The notes under the pieces were generated by a model that saw only the letters and a list, made by a program, of their open reading frames with translations, searched no databases and was not told where the DNA came from. DNA of 46,475 nucleotides, taken from positions 1-46,475 of the forward strand of contig JAHFJR010000009.1 in the NCBI GenBank assembly GCA_023245775.1. The letters are read 5' to 3'. Of this stretch, positions 25,948 to 33,900 are shown in pieces. Source of the DNA: Candidatus Peribacteria bacterium (GTDB lineage Bacteria; Patescibacteriota; Gracilibacteria; Peribacterales; Peribacteraceae). The position numbers and the translations under genes were made by a program. Position 1 is the stretch's first letter. Each line of letters opens with the position of its first letter.

Positions 25948-26511
25948 TTGTTCACCGGAATCATCGAAGCAACGGCAAAAGTGCTCAAAAAGCCAGACTC
26001 ACGTCTTGTGCTCGAGAGGCCTGCGATCTTCGATGATCTGAAGATCGGGTGTTCGATTGCTGTGTCGGGTGTCTGTCTGTCTGTTATTGCTTTTGATCGT
26101 GCATCGATGTCATTTGATGTCATCGAGACAACGCTCAAGAAAACGAAATTTGGGTTCCTGAAAACAGGGGACTCCGTGAATCTTGAACGCGCCATGAAGG
26201 CGGATGGGAGGTTTGAGGGGCATATTGTGATGGGGCACTGTGAGGGGGTGGGGGAGGTGAAACGTGCAATGGAACAACGTCTTGTTATTTCTTTTCCACC
26301 ACGCCTTCTTCCCACCATCGTCCCCGAAGGTTCCGTCACCCTTGACGGAGTCGCACTTACGGTTGCAGGACTTGAGAAGAATCAGCTCACGGTTGCCCTC
26401 ATTCCACATACCCTCAAGCTCACGACGCTCGGGTCGCTCAAAAAAGGCGACAGAGTGAACATCGAAACTGATATCCTTGCGAAGTACCTCCTCAAATCCC
26501 ATGCAGACTGA
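25948..26511 (+). CDS. ribE: Riboflavin synthase, alpha subunit
   Basis: 187 residues from a TTG start, fixed by the conserved N terminus MFTGIIEATAKV. It dismutates two 6,7-dimethyl-8-ribityllumazine molecules to riboflavin. The protein has two homologous beta-barrel halves: the first with MFTGIIE, GCSIAVSGVCLSV and GHIVMGHCEGVG, the second with PEGSVTLDGVALTV and IPHTL. Slightly shorter than the usual 200-215 residues. It overlaps ribH by 11 bp. No FMN riboswitch was found upstream. Confidence 0.95.
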   Translation: MFTGIIEATAKVLKKPDSRLVLERPAIFDDLKIGCSIAVSGVCLSVIAFDRASMSFDVIETTLKKTKFGFLKTGDSVNLERAMKADGRFEGHIVMGHCEGVGEVKRAMEQRLVISFPPRLLPTIVPEGSVTLDGVALTVAGLEKNQLTVALIPHTLKLTTLGSLKKGDRVNIETDILAKYLLKSHAD

Positions 26512-26977
26512 AGCTCCTGACTTCGACTCGCTCAAAGCGGACCCTTCGTGGAAGATCACGATTGTCCGTTCCGTCTGGTATCCTGAGTGCACGAACGCGC
26601 TCACACATGATGCGAAAGTCGCACTCATCACAGCAGGAATTTCCGAAGAGAACATCACGGTGATCGATGCACCGGGCTCCTTCGAAATTCCTTTACTTGC
26701 AAAGCACGCAATCGAAGATGTGCGATGCGACGGCGTGATCGCCTTCGGCATTGTTGTCCAAGGCGCGACCCACCATGCGTCGCTGGTAGCTGAGCAAGCG
26801 GCTGCCGGCATCATGAATGTGCAGCTTTCCACGGGTGTTCCCGTCACGTTCGAAGTGATGTTCGTTGATACGATCGAAGATGCGCAGGTTCGATCACTGG
26901 GACCGAAGGGCAAGGGATCGCTCGCCGCTCACACTCTTCTGAGTTGTCTTGCGAAACTCTGCGAAATGCGTTCATAA
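26501..26977 (+). CDS. ribH: 6,7-dimethyl-8-ribityllumazine synthase
   Basis: 158 residues from the ATG at 26501, inside the end of ribE; an upstream in-frame start at 26477 is less likely. It condenses the pyrimidinedione with 3,4-dihydroxybutanone-4-P. Conserved segments are VRSVWYPE (the usual V.RFN.. is altered), APGSFEIPLLAKHA, DGVIAFGIVVQGATHH (with the catalytic His) and FEVMFVDTIEDA (normally FGVLT.DT.EQA). Forms icosahedral or pentameric assemblies in other bacteria. Confidence 0.92.
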   Translation: MQTEAPDFDSLKADPSWKITIVRSVWYPECTNALTHDAKVALITAGISEENITVIDAPGSFEIPLLAKHAIEDVRCDGVIAFGIVVQGATHHASLVAEQAAAGIMNVQLSTGVPVTFEVMFVDTIEDAQVRSLGPKGKGSLAAHTLLSCLAKLCEMRS

Positions 26978-27040
26978 ATCTTGTATAAGAGAAGTGTTCA
27001 AGAGTAGGGTCGGATTCATTACTTCTCTGCAGATGTTCCT

Positions 27041-28384
27041 ATGAAACATTCACGTCTCGCTGGACTGTTGATCTCACTCTCTCTTTTCCAGTCAACAGTC
27101 GGGCTAGCATCCGGCGTGTTCTCAGATGTGAGTGATTCCCATACGTTCAAGGGGGAGATCGAGTCACTGACGAGATCCGGAATACTCAAGGGCAATCCCG
27201 ACGGCAAATTCTACCCCGATCGATCGGTGAATCGTGCAGAGTTTCTCAAGATGTTGTACATGGCTACAGCAAGGGATCCGAAGACGATCTACGCCGGATG
27301 TTTCAGCGATGTCGAGACGGGCAGTTGGTACGAGAGTTTCGTGTGCGATGCTGCTGCCAAAGAGAATGGTTTCGTGAAGGGGTACAGCGACGGCAAGTTC
27401 AGGCCCGCAAGCCCTGTGAGTCGAACCGAAGCACTGAAGATGCTCTTCATGCTCTTCCGTCTTTCCGCCCCCGATATTTCCCAGAATGACAAAGACATCA
27501 TCAAGTTCGTCGATGTGTCGACATCGTCGTGGTACAGCAAGTATCTGAGTGCGGCGTACAAGAATGGGATCTTGCCGATCACAGGATTTGCAGGAACCAG
27601 ATTCTATCCTGATAAGGAGCTCCTGCGTGGGGAAGCTGCTACGTACATCTTCAATGCTCAGCGAGCGAAGGATCTCGTTCCTCAGAGTTCTGCATCTAGT
27701 GTTTCTTCGGTCTCCACTTCTTCTTCTGCTGCATCCGATATTCTGAAGACGGTTGCCTTTCCCTTCACGGAGAGTGGCACATTCATCGCAAAGCATCCGG
27801 CTGCCTACCTCTTCAACCTCGCGGCTCCGATGACGATCTTTGCTCAGGTGTCCGTCTCGGGTTTCTATCCGTCTGATGTGTCCTGTCGTCTCTATCTTTT
27901 AGATGGCGACGGATTTTCCAGTGAGTACTATCTGGGTTACCAGGAGAAGTCGATGTGCAGCATCAGGGCATCGCTGAAGGCAGGCAACTACCAATGGCAG
28001 ATCCAACCGACGGTCGAGAATGTTCCCTATACGGTCATGACGAAGACAGCTACGGGTGATGGCAATGATGGATTTGTGAATGCTGTCACTTTGAAGTCGA
28101 ACATGCCACGCACGGACGTGATCGACTCTGGCGATCTCTTCGATTGGTACGCGTTCAGCGTATCAGCTGATACGAATGCGACGATCGAGGTCTCATCGGG
28201 AGAATCCTTGAGCTGCATCATCTACACACCTGCCTCCGTCGATCAGTTCGGATTCACTGGTCCCGAGTGCGGTAAGGCCTATCTCTTCCAGAAGAACGGC
28301 AGCAATGATCCCTACGTTGTAGGCATCGGACGAAAGTCTGGTGATAGTGTTCACAAGGTGCCGTACACGGTGAAGATGCATTAG
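27041..28384 (+). CDS. Secreted SLH-domain surface protein with PPC-like domains
   Basis: 447 residues. Signal peptide (about 1-24), then three SLH domains (FSDVSDSHTFKGEIESLTRSG, split here as its first strand and helix; CFSDVETGSWYESFVCDAA; FVDVSTSSWYSKYLSAAY) with the usual G.pDG.F.P...v.RaE.lkml motif repeated. A Ser-rich linker (about 213-232) leads to two beta-rich segments; SGDLFDWYAFSVSADTNATI in the second resembles bacterial pre-peptidase C-terminal domains. Likely anchored to the cell surface. A TATAAG about 50 nt upstream is a possible -10. It sits between ribH and ribBA with no evident link to flavin synthesis. Confidence 0.85.
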   Translation: MKHSRLAGLLISLSLFQSTVGLASGVFSDVSDSHTFKGEIESLTRSGILKGNPDGKFYPDRSVNRAEFLKMLYMATARDPKTIYAGCFSDVETGSWYESFVCDAAAKENGFVKGYSDGKFRPASPVSRTEALKMLFMLFRLSAPDISQNDKDIIKFVDVSTSSWYSKYLSAAYKNGILPITGFAGTRFYPDKELLRGEAATYIFNAQRAKDLVPQSSASSVSSVSTSSSAASDILKTVAFPFTESGTFIAKHPAAYLFNLAAPMTIFAQVSVSGFYPSDVSCRLYLLDGDGFSSEYYLGYQEKSMCSIRASLKAGNYQWQIQPTVENVPYTVMTKTATGDGNDGFVNAVTLKSNMPRTDVIDSGDLFDWYAFSVSADTNATIEVSSGESLSCIIYTPASVDQFGFTGPECGKAYLFQKNGSNDPYVVGIGRKSGDSVHKVPYTVKMH

Positions 28385-28483
28385 GGAAGCTCTGAAAAAC
28401 GAATGGCGACACCGAATAACCCGGAGGGAAGGAACCTCTCAAAAATAGCCTTATGCGAGGAAGCAAGCCAAAATTTTTGATTG

Positions 28484-28528
28484 GGAGCGGGATGCTTCCC
28501 GCGCCAAGCCTGTCTGCCGACAGGCAGG
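28484..28528. repeat. Two adjoining hairpin repeats before ribBA
   Basis: 28484-28503 is a GGAGCG...CGCG family unit with stem GGGA/TCCC. 28509-28528 is a CCTGTCTG/CGACAGGCAGG unit like 4863-4883. A further GGCGCTCCC at 28532-28540 can pair with the first GGGAGCG, nesting both. The 189-bp gap holds nothing else obvious except a short unsupported ORF. Confidence 0.7.
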
Positions 28529-28573
28529 CATGGCGCTCCCGAACAAGCTCACTTTGTGTGCTAACATTCCCCT

Positions 28574-29785
28574 GTGACTTCTCCCTTCTGCACTGTCCAA
28601 ACGGCGATCTCTGCCCTGAAGAAAGGAAAGTTCATCATCGTGGTCGATGATGCTGACAGGGAGAATGAAGGTGACCTCGTGCTTGCGGCTCAGTTTGCAA
28701 CCAGCGAGAAATTGGCGTTCACAATTCGTCATACAGGGGGTGTTGTTTGTTTATCTCTGTCGAATGCGATTGCTGATCAGCTACAACTCCCTGCGATGGT
28801 GCAGAAGAATACGAGCAAGCGTGGGACACCCTTCACGGTGAGCATCGAGGCGAAGGAGGGGATCGATACGGGGATTTCGGCTGCAGATAGGGCTCGAACG
28901 ATTTTGACTGCTATGAACCCACATGCGAAACCGTCTGATGTAGCCCATCCTGGTCACGTTTTTCCCCTTCGAGCTCAAGATGGAGGCGTACTCTGGCGAA
29001 CGGGTCATACTGAGGCGTCAGTCGATCTCTGTCGTATGGCAGGGCTCCGTGAGGGTGCAGTGATCAGCGAACTGATGCATGATGATGGGACGATGATGCG
29101 CATTGCATCGATCGTTCCTTTTGCCGCAAAGCACAAGATTCCGATTCTCTCGATTGGCGATCTCATTGCGTATCGTCGAAGGACCGAGTCACTGATTTCT
29201 CTTCAAGCCAAGTCGATCTTAGAGACGAGATATGGGGAATTTTCCATCTTGGTGTATCACGACAAGCTTCACCACAAGGATCACATTGCGCTTACTCTTG
29301 GCAAGCTGAAGGGCTCAAAGCCTGTTCTCATCCGCGTGCACTCCGAATGTCTGACGGGAGATGTCTTTGGTTCTGAGCACTGTGATTGTGGTGGGCAGTT
29401 GGATATTGCGATGAAGAGGATTGCCGCCGAAGGCTGTGGAGTTTTTCTCTATCTGCGTCAGGAAGGGCGTGGGATAGGGCTCGCGAATAAAATCCGTGCA
29501 TATGAATTACAGCATCTCGGCATGGATACCGTCGATGCAAATCGCGCACTCGGGCTCCCCGATGATTTGCGTGAGTACGGGATCGGTGCGCAGATTCTGA
29601 AGGATCTCGGAGTCAACAGGATGCGTTTACTCACGAATAATCCGAAGAAAGTCGTTGGCCTCGAGGGCTACGGTCTGCGTATTGTCGAGCAGGTTCCTCT
29701 TGAGATTGAGATCAAGAGCGCGAAGCAGAGGAAGTATTTGGCGACGAAGAAGAAGCGGATGGGACATCGGCTGAAGAGGGTGTGA
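28574..29785 (+). CDS. ribBA: Bifunctional 3,4-DHBP synthase / GTP cyclohydrolase II
   Basis: 403 residues from a GTG start. The first half (to about 205) is RibB, with VDDADRENEGDLV, HTGGVVC, RAQDGGVLWRTGHTEASVDL and SELMHDDGTM, the metal- and substrate-binding acids and His. The second half is RibA, with the zinc-binding HSECLTGDVFGSEHCDCG and the LRQEGRGIGL motif, then MDTVDANRALGLPDD. It makes both starting branches of riboflavin from ribulose-5-P and GTP. The RibA Cys and Arg residues look intact, unlike some degenerate RibBA proteins. A TGTGCTAACAT element six bases upstream fits an extended -10 and a near-leaderless start. ribD is not in the window. Confidence 0.95.
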   Translation: MTSPFCTVQTAISALKKGKFIIVVDDADRENEGDLVLAAQFATSEKLAFTIRHTGGVVCLSLSNAIADQLQLPAMVQKNTSKRGTPFTVSIEAKEGIDTGISAADRARTILTAMNPHAKPSDVAHPGHVFPLRAQDGGVLWRTGHTEASVDLCRMAGLREGAVISELMHDDGTMMRIASIVPFAAKHKIPILSIGDLIAYRRRTESLISLQAKSILETRYGEFSILVYHDKLHHKDHIALTLGKLKGSKPVLIRVHSECLTGDVFGSEHCDCGGQLDIAMKRIAAEGCGVFLYLRQEGRGIGLANKIRAYELQHLGMDTVDANRALGLPDDLREYGIGAQILKDLGVNRMRLLTNNPKKVVGLEGYGLRIVEQVPLEIEIKSAKQRKYLATKKKRMGHRLKRV

Positions 29786-29840
29786 GATGAGCTCTCACGC
29801 AGTATTGTACGGAACTGAGAATATTGCTGACAATCATTGT

Positions 29841-30110
29841 CTATGATAGACGAGCAAGTTTCGACTCATGCTTGCTGAGCATGCGCATTGTCGCCTCAAG
29901 GTCTTCTTGGAGTGCCTCACGATGCTGGTGTGCTTCTTCAAAGCCTGTTCGCATCTCCATAGTATTTTTATCAACTTTCTGATTTACGGAGGCAACTTTC
30001 TGATCTACGGAGGAAACTTTCTGATCTACGGAGGCGATCTGTGATTCTAGGTTGCTTTTCATTGCCTGTATATGCTGGAGAAGCACGATGTTGGTGATGT
30101 CATCTGCCAT
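29841..30110 (-). CDS. Small coiled-coil protein with tandem heptads
   Basis: 89 residues, highly charged, almost entirely helical. Residues about 22-50 consist of repeats of VDQKVSS/VDQKVAS/VNQKV, a perfect heptad pattern, and the DNA itself is a tandem repeat of about 21 bp, so copy number may vary. TAGAAT lies nine bases before the ATG. No signal peptide. It looks like a short oligomerisation protein; I see no catalytic or DNA-binding motif. The arrangement (MADDITNIVLLQHIQAMKSN at the start) resembles small coiled-coil proteins common in candidate-phyla genomes. Confidence 0.7.
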   Translation of the reverse strand: MADDITNIVLLQHIQAMKSNLESQIASVDQKVSSVDQKVASVNQKVDKNTMEMRTGFEEAHQHREALQEDLEATMRMLSKHESKLARLS

Positions 30111-30368
30111 AGGCAGAGGATTCTAAATCTTTCCAGAGAAAAATACAACGATGTTGTGAACTCCGGAGTGAACTCCGGATTTCCTTTTCGGAAAGCCGTT
30201 CAAAATACTTAAGAGCCATCCTTCCCTTGAATCCACCAGTCGCAACGTTTTCATGCCATATCTGAGTGATGATCTGATGCTCCTGGCAGGACCCTTCGAA
30301 AAACTCAGGGCAAGTTTGAACACTTCAGTGCGTGCTGAATGGCTTGCCATGAGGAATGCAATGACGAA
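30111..30368. other. Intergenic stretch with two short repeats
   Basis: No gene is supported. GTGAACTCCGGA is repeated in tandem at about 30157-30180. A CCCTTCG...CTCAGGGCAAG repeat lies at 30291-30320. A 75-residue open frame on the minus strand here is made mostly of repeat-encoded peptide and was rejected. Confidence 0.6.
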
Positions 30369-30401
30369 TGGTGCGCCCGGCAGGATTTGAACCTGCTACC
30401 C
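30369..30401 (-). pseudogene. Truncated tRNA-Arg 3' end (T arm and acceptor)
   Basis: 33 bp identical to 30884-30916, the 3' part of the intact tRNA-Arg(UCG) including CCA, in the same orientation. The 5' two-thirds of a tRNA are missing. This is the form of an attachment-site remnant left by tRNA-targeting integration; the 480 bp between the two copies holds one small gene. Confidence 0.8.
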
Positions 30402-30464
30402 ACTAGATGGAACTCTTTTCTCGTAGTTCAAATTATGCAGTATTATAGTTAGTTCCTACGCCTA

Positions 30465-30493
30465 TTGTGATAATCCAATAAAATTGCTATAAT
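30465..30493 (+). promoter_or_regulatory. Strong promoter of the 79-residue gene (TTGTGA-17-TATAAT)
   Basis: TTGTGA (30465-30470), 17 bp, then TATAAT (30488-30493) preceded by TGC. All three elements of an extended sigma-70 promoter are present. The ATG follows 26 nt later. Confidence 0.65.
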
Positions 30494-30519
30494 GGTAGTG
30501 TCTGTTCCACAAAGTAAAA

Positions 30520-30759
30520 ATGAACATAAACAGTATCCCTTTTGACCAATCAGAACCAACAAATGAAACAATTTGGTTGATCACTCCTCAGCAGTTTGAG
30601 AGTCTTGAAGATGGAACAGTACTCCATACCATCACTGGCAAAGTGCTGTTAAAAGGTGCCCAGATCGCTCGAGAAACAAGACATGGTTTTTTGCCATTCG
30701 GTTTTTTGGATGAAGACAAACCAAGGGATATGCAATTTGATGAAGGAAGTGAGTGGTAA
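30520..30759 (+). CDS. Small acidic protein of unknown function between tRNA-Arg repeats
   Basis: 79 residues, beginning MNINSIPFDQSEPTNE, with no membrane segment or signal peptide; acidic at the end. I do not recognise the family. The segment LITPQQFESLEDGTVLHTI suggests a small beta-containing fold. The DNA is AT-rich compared with neighbours, has its own strong promoter, and is flanked by 33-bp direct repeats derived from tRNA-Arg. Together these suggest cargo of a small or decayed integrated element. No integrase is present. Confidence 0.6.
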   Translation: MNINSIPFDQSEPTNETIWLITPQQFESLEDGTVLHTITGKVLLKGAQIARETRHGFLPFGFLDEDKPRDMQFDEGSEW

Positions 30760-30823
30760 CTTTCAAAACTTTTTAAATAGGCACCCAAAAGCGAACCCCT
30801 GTGTTGGAAAAGAAAAACATTGT

Positions 30824-30861
30824 TGGTGCGCCCGGCCCTTCGATAAGCTCAGGGCCCTTTA
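30824..30861. repeat. Second short tRNA-Arg 3' fragment joined to a CCCTTCG repeat
   Basis: 30824-30836 repeats the last 13 bases of the tRNA (minus-strand CCA end and acceptor). It is interrupted by CCCTTCGATAAGCTCAGGG at 30837-30855, a member of the dispersed family also seen in tal, udg and aroA. Confidence 0.65.
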
Positions 30862-30883
30862 GAGGTTGATGCTTTTTTTAGAG

Positions 30884-30960
30884 TGGTGCGCCCGGCAGGA
30901 TTTGAACCTGCTACCCCCTGGTTCGAAGCCAGGTACTCTATCCAAATGAGCTACGGGCGC
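30884..30960 (-). tRNA. tRNA-Arg(UCG)
   Basis: 77 nt with encoded CCA. Acceptor GCGCCCG/CGGGCGC, D stem GCTC/GAGT (one G-U), anticodon stem CCTGG/CCAGG, loop CTTCGAA giving anticodon TCG, T arm GCAGG-TTCAAAT-CCTGC. All stems pair. It reads CGA and CGG. Truncated copies of its 3' end lie 515 and 60 bp away. Confidence 0.95.
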
Positions 30961-31073
30961 AACGCAGGAATTATGAAGTAAGAAGTAAGAAGTAAGAAGA
31001 GCTGTTTCAAGAAAACCTAGAACCTATCCTCTATCACCTATAACCTACAACATATTCCCTATAACCTAGTTCC

Positions 31074-31469
31074 ATGTCCTCCGACGACGAATCCGACATG
31101 AGCACGAGTTCGGCCGAGTATCTCGAATCCTCGACCAAGGCCAGACGTGAGGCGCTGAAGCGGAAACTGGAGAAGGTTGGCCAGAAGGACGCGGCGACGA
31201 AACCGACTGCTGACCTAAAGGGTCTCAAGCTTGCAATGCTCAGAAGTCAGGTTTCGAAGAAGAATGATGATCAGTCCAAGAAAGATGCAGAGCAGCGAGG
31301 CAACCCTATTTCTTTCGTGACGAAAACGCGCGAGCAGGAGATCGCTGCGGAGAAGGTTGGTGGAGATAGCAAGCCGACAGCCGATCAAATGGTTGATCAG
31401 GGGAAGCAGGAGGACAAGAAGAAAGAGGAGATGCAGAAGCAGGGAGACGTGCAATCAGAAGGCGGGTGA
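31074..31469 (+). CDS. Highly charged, probably disordered small protein
   Basis: 131 residues, very rich in Lys, Asp, Glu, Gln and Ser, with almost no hydrophobic stretches. It starts MSSDDESDMSTSS and ends EEMQKQGDVQSEGG. No signal peptide or membrane helix. Two short helical stretches (about 18-36 and 40-60) may form coiled coil. TATAAC lies eight bases before the ATG. Function unknown; nothing in the neighbourhood explains it. The start lies after a run of AACCTA-type words (31015-31070). Confidence 0.6.
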   Translation: MSSDDESDMSTSSAEYLESSTKARREALKRKLEKVGQKDAATKPTADLKGLKLAMLRSQVSKKNDDQSKKDAEQRGNPISFVTKTREQEIAAEKVGGDSKPTADQMVDQGKQEDKKKEEMQKQGDVQSEGG

Positions 31470-31487
31470 TTTCTTATACTTGCACGA

Positions 31488-31508
31488 CGCGGGCAGAATG
31501 CCCGCTCC
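31488..31508. repeat. GGAGCG...CGCG family hairpin after the charged small protein
   Basis: CGCGGGCAGAATGCCCGCTCC, the inverse of the unit at 8723-8743. It is followed by CTTTTATC, so it could act as a weak terminator for the gene that ends at 31469. Confidence 0.6.
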
Positions 31509-31568
31509 CTTTTATCTGTGTAGCTCTTGCCTACCTCTCTTGTGTTTTTTCCATTTTCATCTTGAAAC

Positions 31569-31589
31569 GGAGCGCCCATTCTGGGCGCG
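31569..31589. repeat. GGAGCG...CGCG family hairpin after gnd
   Basis: GGAGCGCCCATTCTGGGCGCG: same ends as the other units, but the inner stem is CCC/GGG in place of GGG/CCC. It lies just beyond the gnd stop codon. Confidence 0.65.
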
Positions 31590-31605
31590 TTGTGGAAGAA
31601 ATGGC

Positions 31606-33021
31606 CTACTGCCAATTTGCATGAAACACTCCTTCGAGGTCTGTTCTCTCGAACGTATGTGCACCGAAGAAGTCTCGCTGGGCCTGTGTCAAATTTTGTG
31701 GTAACTGAGCACTGCGGAGTACATCGAAGTATGCCAGAGACGCTGACATCGCGGGGAGGGGAATACCAGCAAGTGCTCCGCTTGAAACCACTTTTCGCCA
31801 CTTTTGATGGCGCTTGCGGAACTGTTCGGTGATCGCAGGGTACAGAAGAAGATTCTTGAGATCTCTTTGCTCGGCGAAAGCCTGTTCGAAGGTCCTGAGC
31901 AGCGTTGAACGGATGATGCAGCCACCTTTCCAGACGCGACATGTCTCAGCAAGGTCGATGCTCCAGCTATGTTCTGCACTTGCCACTGCAATCATGGCGA
32001 GTCCCTGCGCATACGAGCAGATCTTGCTGAGCAGAAGCGCATCACGCACCTGATTCACTGACAGTTTCACGTTCTTTGTGTCCAGAGTGCCAAGTGTAGC
32101 CGCCGCAGCAACACGCAGGCTCTTCAGTGATGACATGAAACGAGCGTCGACGGCTGCCGTCATCGTTGGAATACTCACGCCGAGATCGAGCGCTGATTGC
32201 GTCGTCCATTTTCCTGTCCCTTTCTGCTTCGCTTCGTCTTTGATGGCATCGATCAGATCGCCTGAGCCAAGATCATCTCGCTTTCTGAAAATCTGTGCGG
32301 TGATCTCGATCAAAAATGATTTCAGTTCGCGTTTCTTGTTCCAGCTCTCAAAAGTGTCGGCAATCTGCGCATTCTCGAGACCCAGAACGTTCTTCAGAAG
32401 TGCGTAGGATTCTGCGATCAGCTGCATGTCGCCGTACTCGATGCCGTTGTGGACCATCTTCACGAAATGCCCAGATCCTCCGCTTCCGATGAGCGCGATG
32501 CACTTCCCGCCCGAGCCATCTTTTGCGGCCATCTTGCTGAGGAGAGGACGAAGTCGTTCGTACGCTTCAGTCTTTCCTCCAAGCATCATGCTCGGCCCGA
32601 GCAGCGCGCCTTGCTCTCCACCACTGACGCCCATGCCGATGAAGTGTATGTTTTTTTCGCTGAGCATTTTCTCACGTCGCTCGGTGTCGGAGAAGTGGCT
32701 GTTGCCGGCATCGATCAGAATGTCATCAGTGGTGAGTGGGTAGTGAGTAGTGGTGAGTAACTCTGTGATGACGTCATCGACGGGTTTTCCGGCGTTGACC
32801 ATCAAGATGATGGCTCTTGGCTGAGGCAAAGTCTGAAGAAGATCAGCGATTGTTTTGCATGGCAAAAATTTTCCTTCCGAACCGTGTGCCGTTACGAAGG
32901 CATCGGTTTTCTCGGTTGTGCGGTTATAGACTGCGACGGTTGCTCCGTTTCTCGCGGCATTGCGTGCGAGCGAAGCTCCCATAGTGCCCAGCCCGACAAG
33001 TCCAATGTATGGTGTAGTCAT
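31606..33021 (-). CDS. gnd: 6-phosphogluconate dehydrogenase, decarboxylating
   Basis: 471 residues, the full length of the classical enzyme. It oxidises 6-phosphogluconate to ribulose-5-P and CO2 with NADP. N-terminal GLVGLGTMGASLARN is the dinucleotide-binding motif, then DAGNSHFSDTERR, GMGVSGGEQGALLGPS and the catalytic GHFVKMVHNGIEYGDMQ. The C-terminal helical part is complete. An in-frame stretch TTTHYPLTTDD (about residues 89-100) is encoded by GTGAGTGGGTAGTGAGTAGT-type repeated words at about 32731-32760. It follows tal on the same strand by 79 bp. No zwf is in the window. The ribulose-5-P made can feed RibBA and nucleotide synthesis. Confidence 0.96.
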   Translation of the reverse strand: MTTPYIGLVGLGTMGASLARNAARNGATVAVYNRTTEKTDAFVTAHGSEGKFLPCKTIADLLQTLPQPRAIILMVNAGKPVDDVITELLTTTHYPLTTDDILIDAGNSHFSDTERREKMLSEKNIHFIGMGVSGGEQGALLGPSMMLGGKTEAYERLRPLLSKMAAKDGSGGKCIALIGSGGSGHFVKMVHNGIEYGDMQLIAESYALLKNVLGLENAQIADTFESWNKKRELKSFLIEITAQIFRKRDDLGSGDLIDAIKDEAKQKGTGKWTTQSALDLGVSIPTMTAAVDARFMSSLKSLRVAAAATLGTLDTKNVKLSVNQVRDALLLSKICSYAQGLAMIAVASAEHSWSIDLAETCRVWKGGCIIRSTLLRTFEQAFAEQRDLKNLLLYPAITEQFRKRHQKWRKVVSSGALAGIPLPAMSASLAYFDVLRSAQLPQNLTQAQRDFFGAHTFERTDLEGVFHANWQ

Positions 33022-33100
33022 GTGTGGTAGAAGAATTGAAGACGGTAGTCGTTCTGGCGGGCGAGACCGATGAGTCCGATGTGCATAGGCAGTAGGGGAT

Positions 33101-33766
33101 TTATTTCTTGACGCTTTCCCAGTCAGCTAAAAATTTCTTGAGTCCATTGTCCGTGAGTGCGTGGTTCGGAAGTTTCTTGAAGACATCGTAGGGCAGCGTG
33201 CAGATGTGAGCACCGAGACGAGCCGCATCGACGACGTGTCTCGGATGACGGGTGGAAGCCACCAGCACCTCTGTTTTGAATTGGTAGTTTTCCCAGACCT
33301 CCAAAATTTCTGCGATGAGTCCCATGCCGTCTTCACCCTGATCATCGAGGCGGCCGATGAAGGGACTGATGATCGTGGCACCGGCTTTGGCGGCGAGGAT
33401 GGCTTGTGCCGAGGAGAAGACGAGCGTGACGTTCGTCTTGATACCTTTCTTGCTGAAGAATGACACTGCCTTCAGTCCCTCTGTTGTCATCGGAACTTTC
33501 ACAACGACGTGCTTGTGCCAAGCCGCGTATTCTTTGCCTTGTTTGATCATTCCCTCGCTGTCCACTGCTGTGACCTGCGCACTGACGCACGGGACGAGCT
33601 TGCACATCTCGAGGACAGTCTTCTTGAAAACTTGTGGTGAGCTTGTCGAACCATCTTTACCCTCTTTTGCAACGAGTGAGGGATTCGTCGTGACGCCATC
33701 CAACATCCCCCAGCTTGCGATTTCTGAGACTTGGGCGACATTCGCGGTATCGAGGAAGAGTTTCAT
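33101..33766 (-). CDS. tal: Transaldolase (TalC/MipB type)
   Basis: 221 residues, the short transaldolase/fructose-6-P aldolase subfamily. MKLFLDTANV, DGVTTNPSLVAKEG, the Schiff-base Lys in VVVKVPMTTEG, and ISPFIGRLDDQGEDG are typical. It exchanges dihydroxyacetone units among sugar phosphates and can deliver erythrose-4-P, the substrate of the DAHP synthase encoded nearby. Between the second strand motif and the next helix is an in-frame insertion DGSTSSPQVF derived from a dispersed repeat (33631-33652). TATACT lies 28 bases upstream of the ATG, so the leader is about 20 nt. Transcribed toward gnd. Confidence 0.94.
   Translation of the reverse strand: MKLFLDTANVAQVSEIASWGMLDGVTTNPSLVAKEGKDGSTSSPQVFKKTVLEMCKLVPCVSAQVTAVDSEGMIKQGKEYAAWHKHVVVKVPMTTEGLKAVSFFSKKGIKTNVTLVFSSAQAILAAKAGATIISPFIGRLDDQGEDGMGLIAEILEVWENYQFKTEVLVASTRHPRHVVDAARLGAHICTLPYDVFKKLPNHALTDNGLKKFLADWESVKK
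33631..33652. repeat. TTCGACAAGCTCA-type repeat inside tal
   Basis: On the minus strand the sequence reads GGTTCGACAAGCTCACCACA. It is a member of the family at 30291, 30837, 39594 and 19246, and encodes GSTSSPQ in the transaldolase. Confidence 0.75.
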
Positions 33767-33815
33767 GGTGTGGGAGGAAGAGGTAAGAGAAGTATAGCGT
33801 GAAAAGCGAATGCAC

Positions 33816-33851
33816 GTAGGGGCACAACAACCGCGGTTGTTGTGCCCCTAC
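33816..33851. repeat. Perfect 36-bp palindrome of the GTAGGGGC family
   Basis: An 18-bp perfect inverted repeat starting GTAGGGGCACAACAACC. It lies between the divergent tal and surface-protein genes. The outer GTAGGGGC/GCCCCTAC and the trailing AGGA are shared with 46304-46345, but the inner bases differ completely. Confidence 0.8.
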
Positions 33852-33900
33852 AGGAATCTGCCCTTTCTCCTCTTCCTGTCTTCTGGAATAGTGTGCTCTC

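Noticed and set aside
28403..28480. 25-residue ORF before ribBA
   Set aside because: No promoter, no ribosome site and no hydrophobic or motif content; it lies in repeat-rich spacer.
25925..28573. FMN riboswitch upstream of ribE or ribBA
   Set aside because: I looked for the conserved RFN element sequence blocks and saw none; the ribBA gap holds only palindromic repeats.
30123..30350. 75-residue open frame on the minus strand
   Set aside because: Much of it (LALSFSKGPARS) is encoded by a dispersed repeat and by a tandem duplicate of GTGAACTCCGGA; no start signals.
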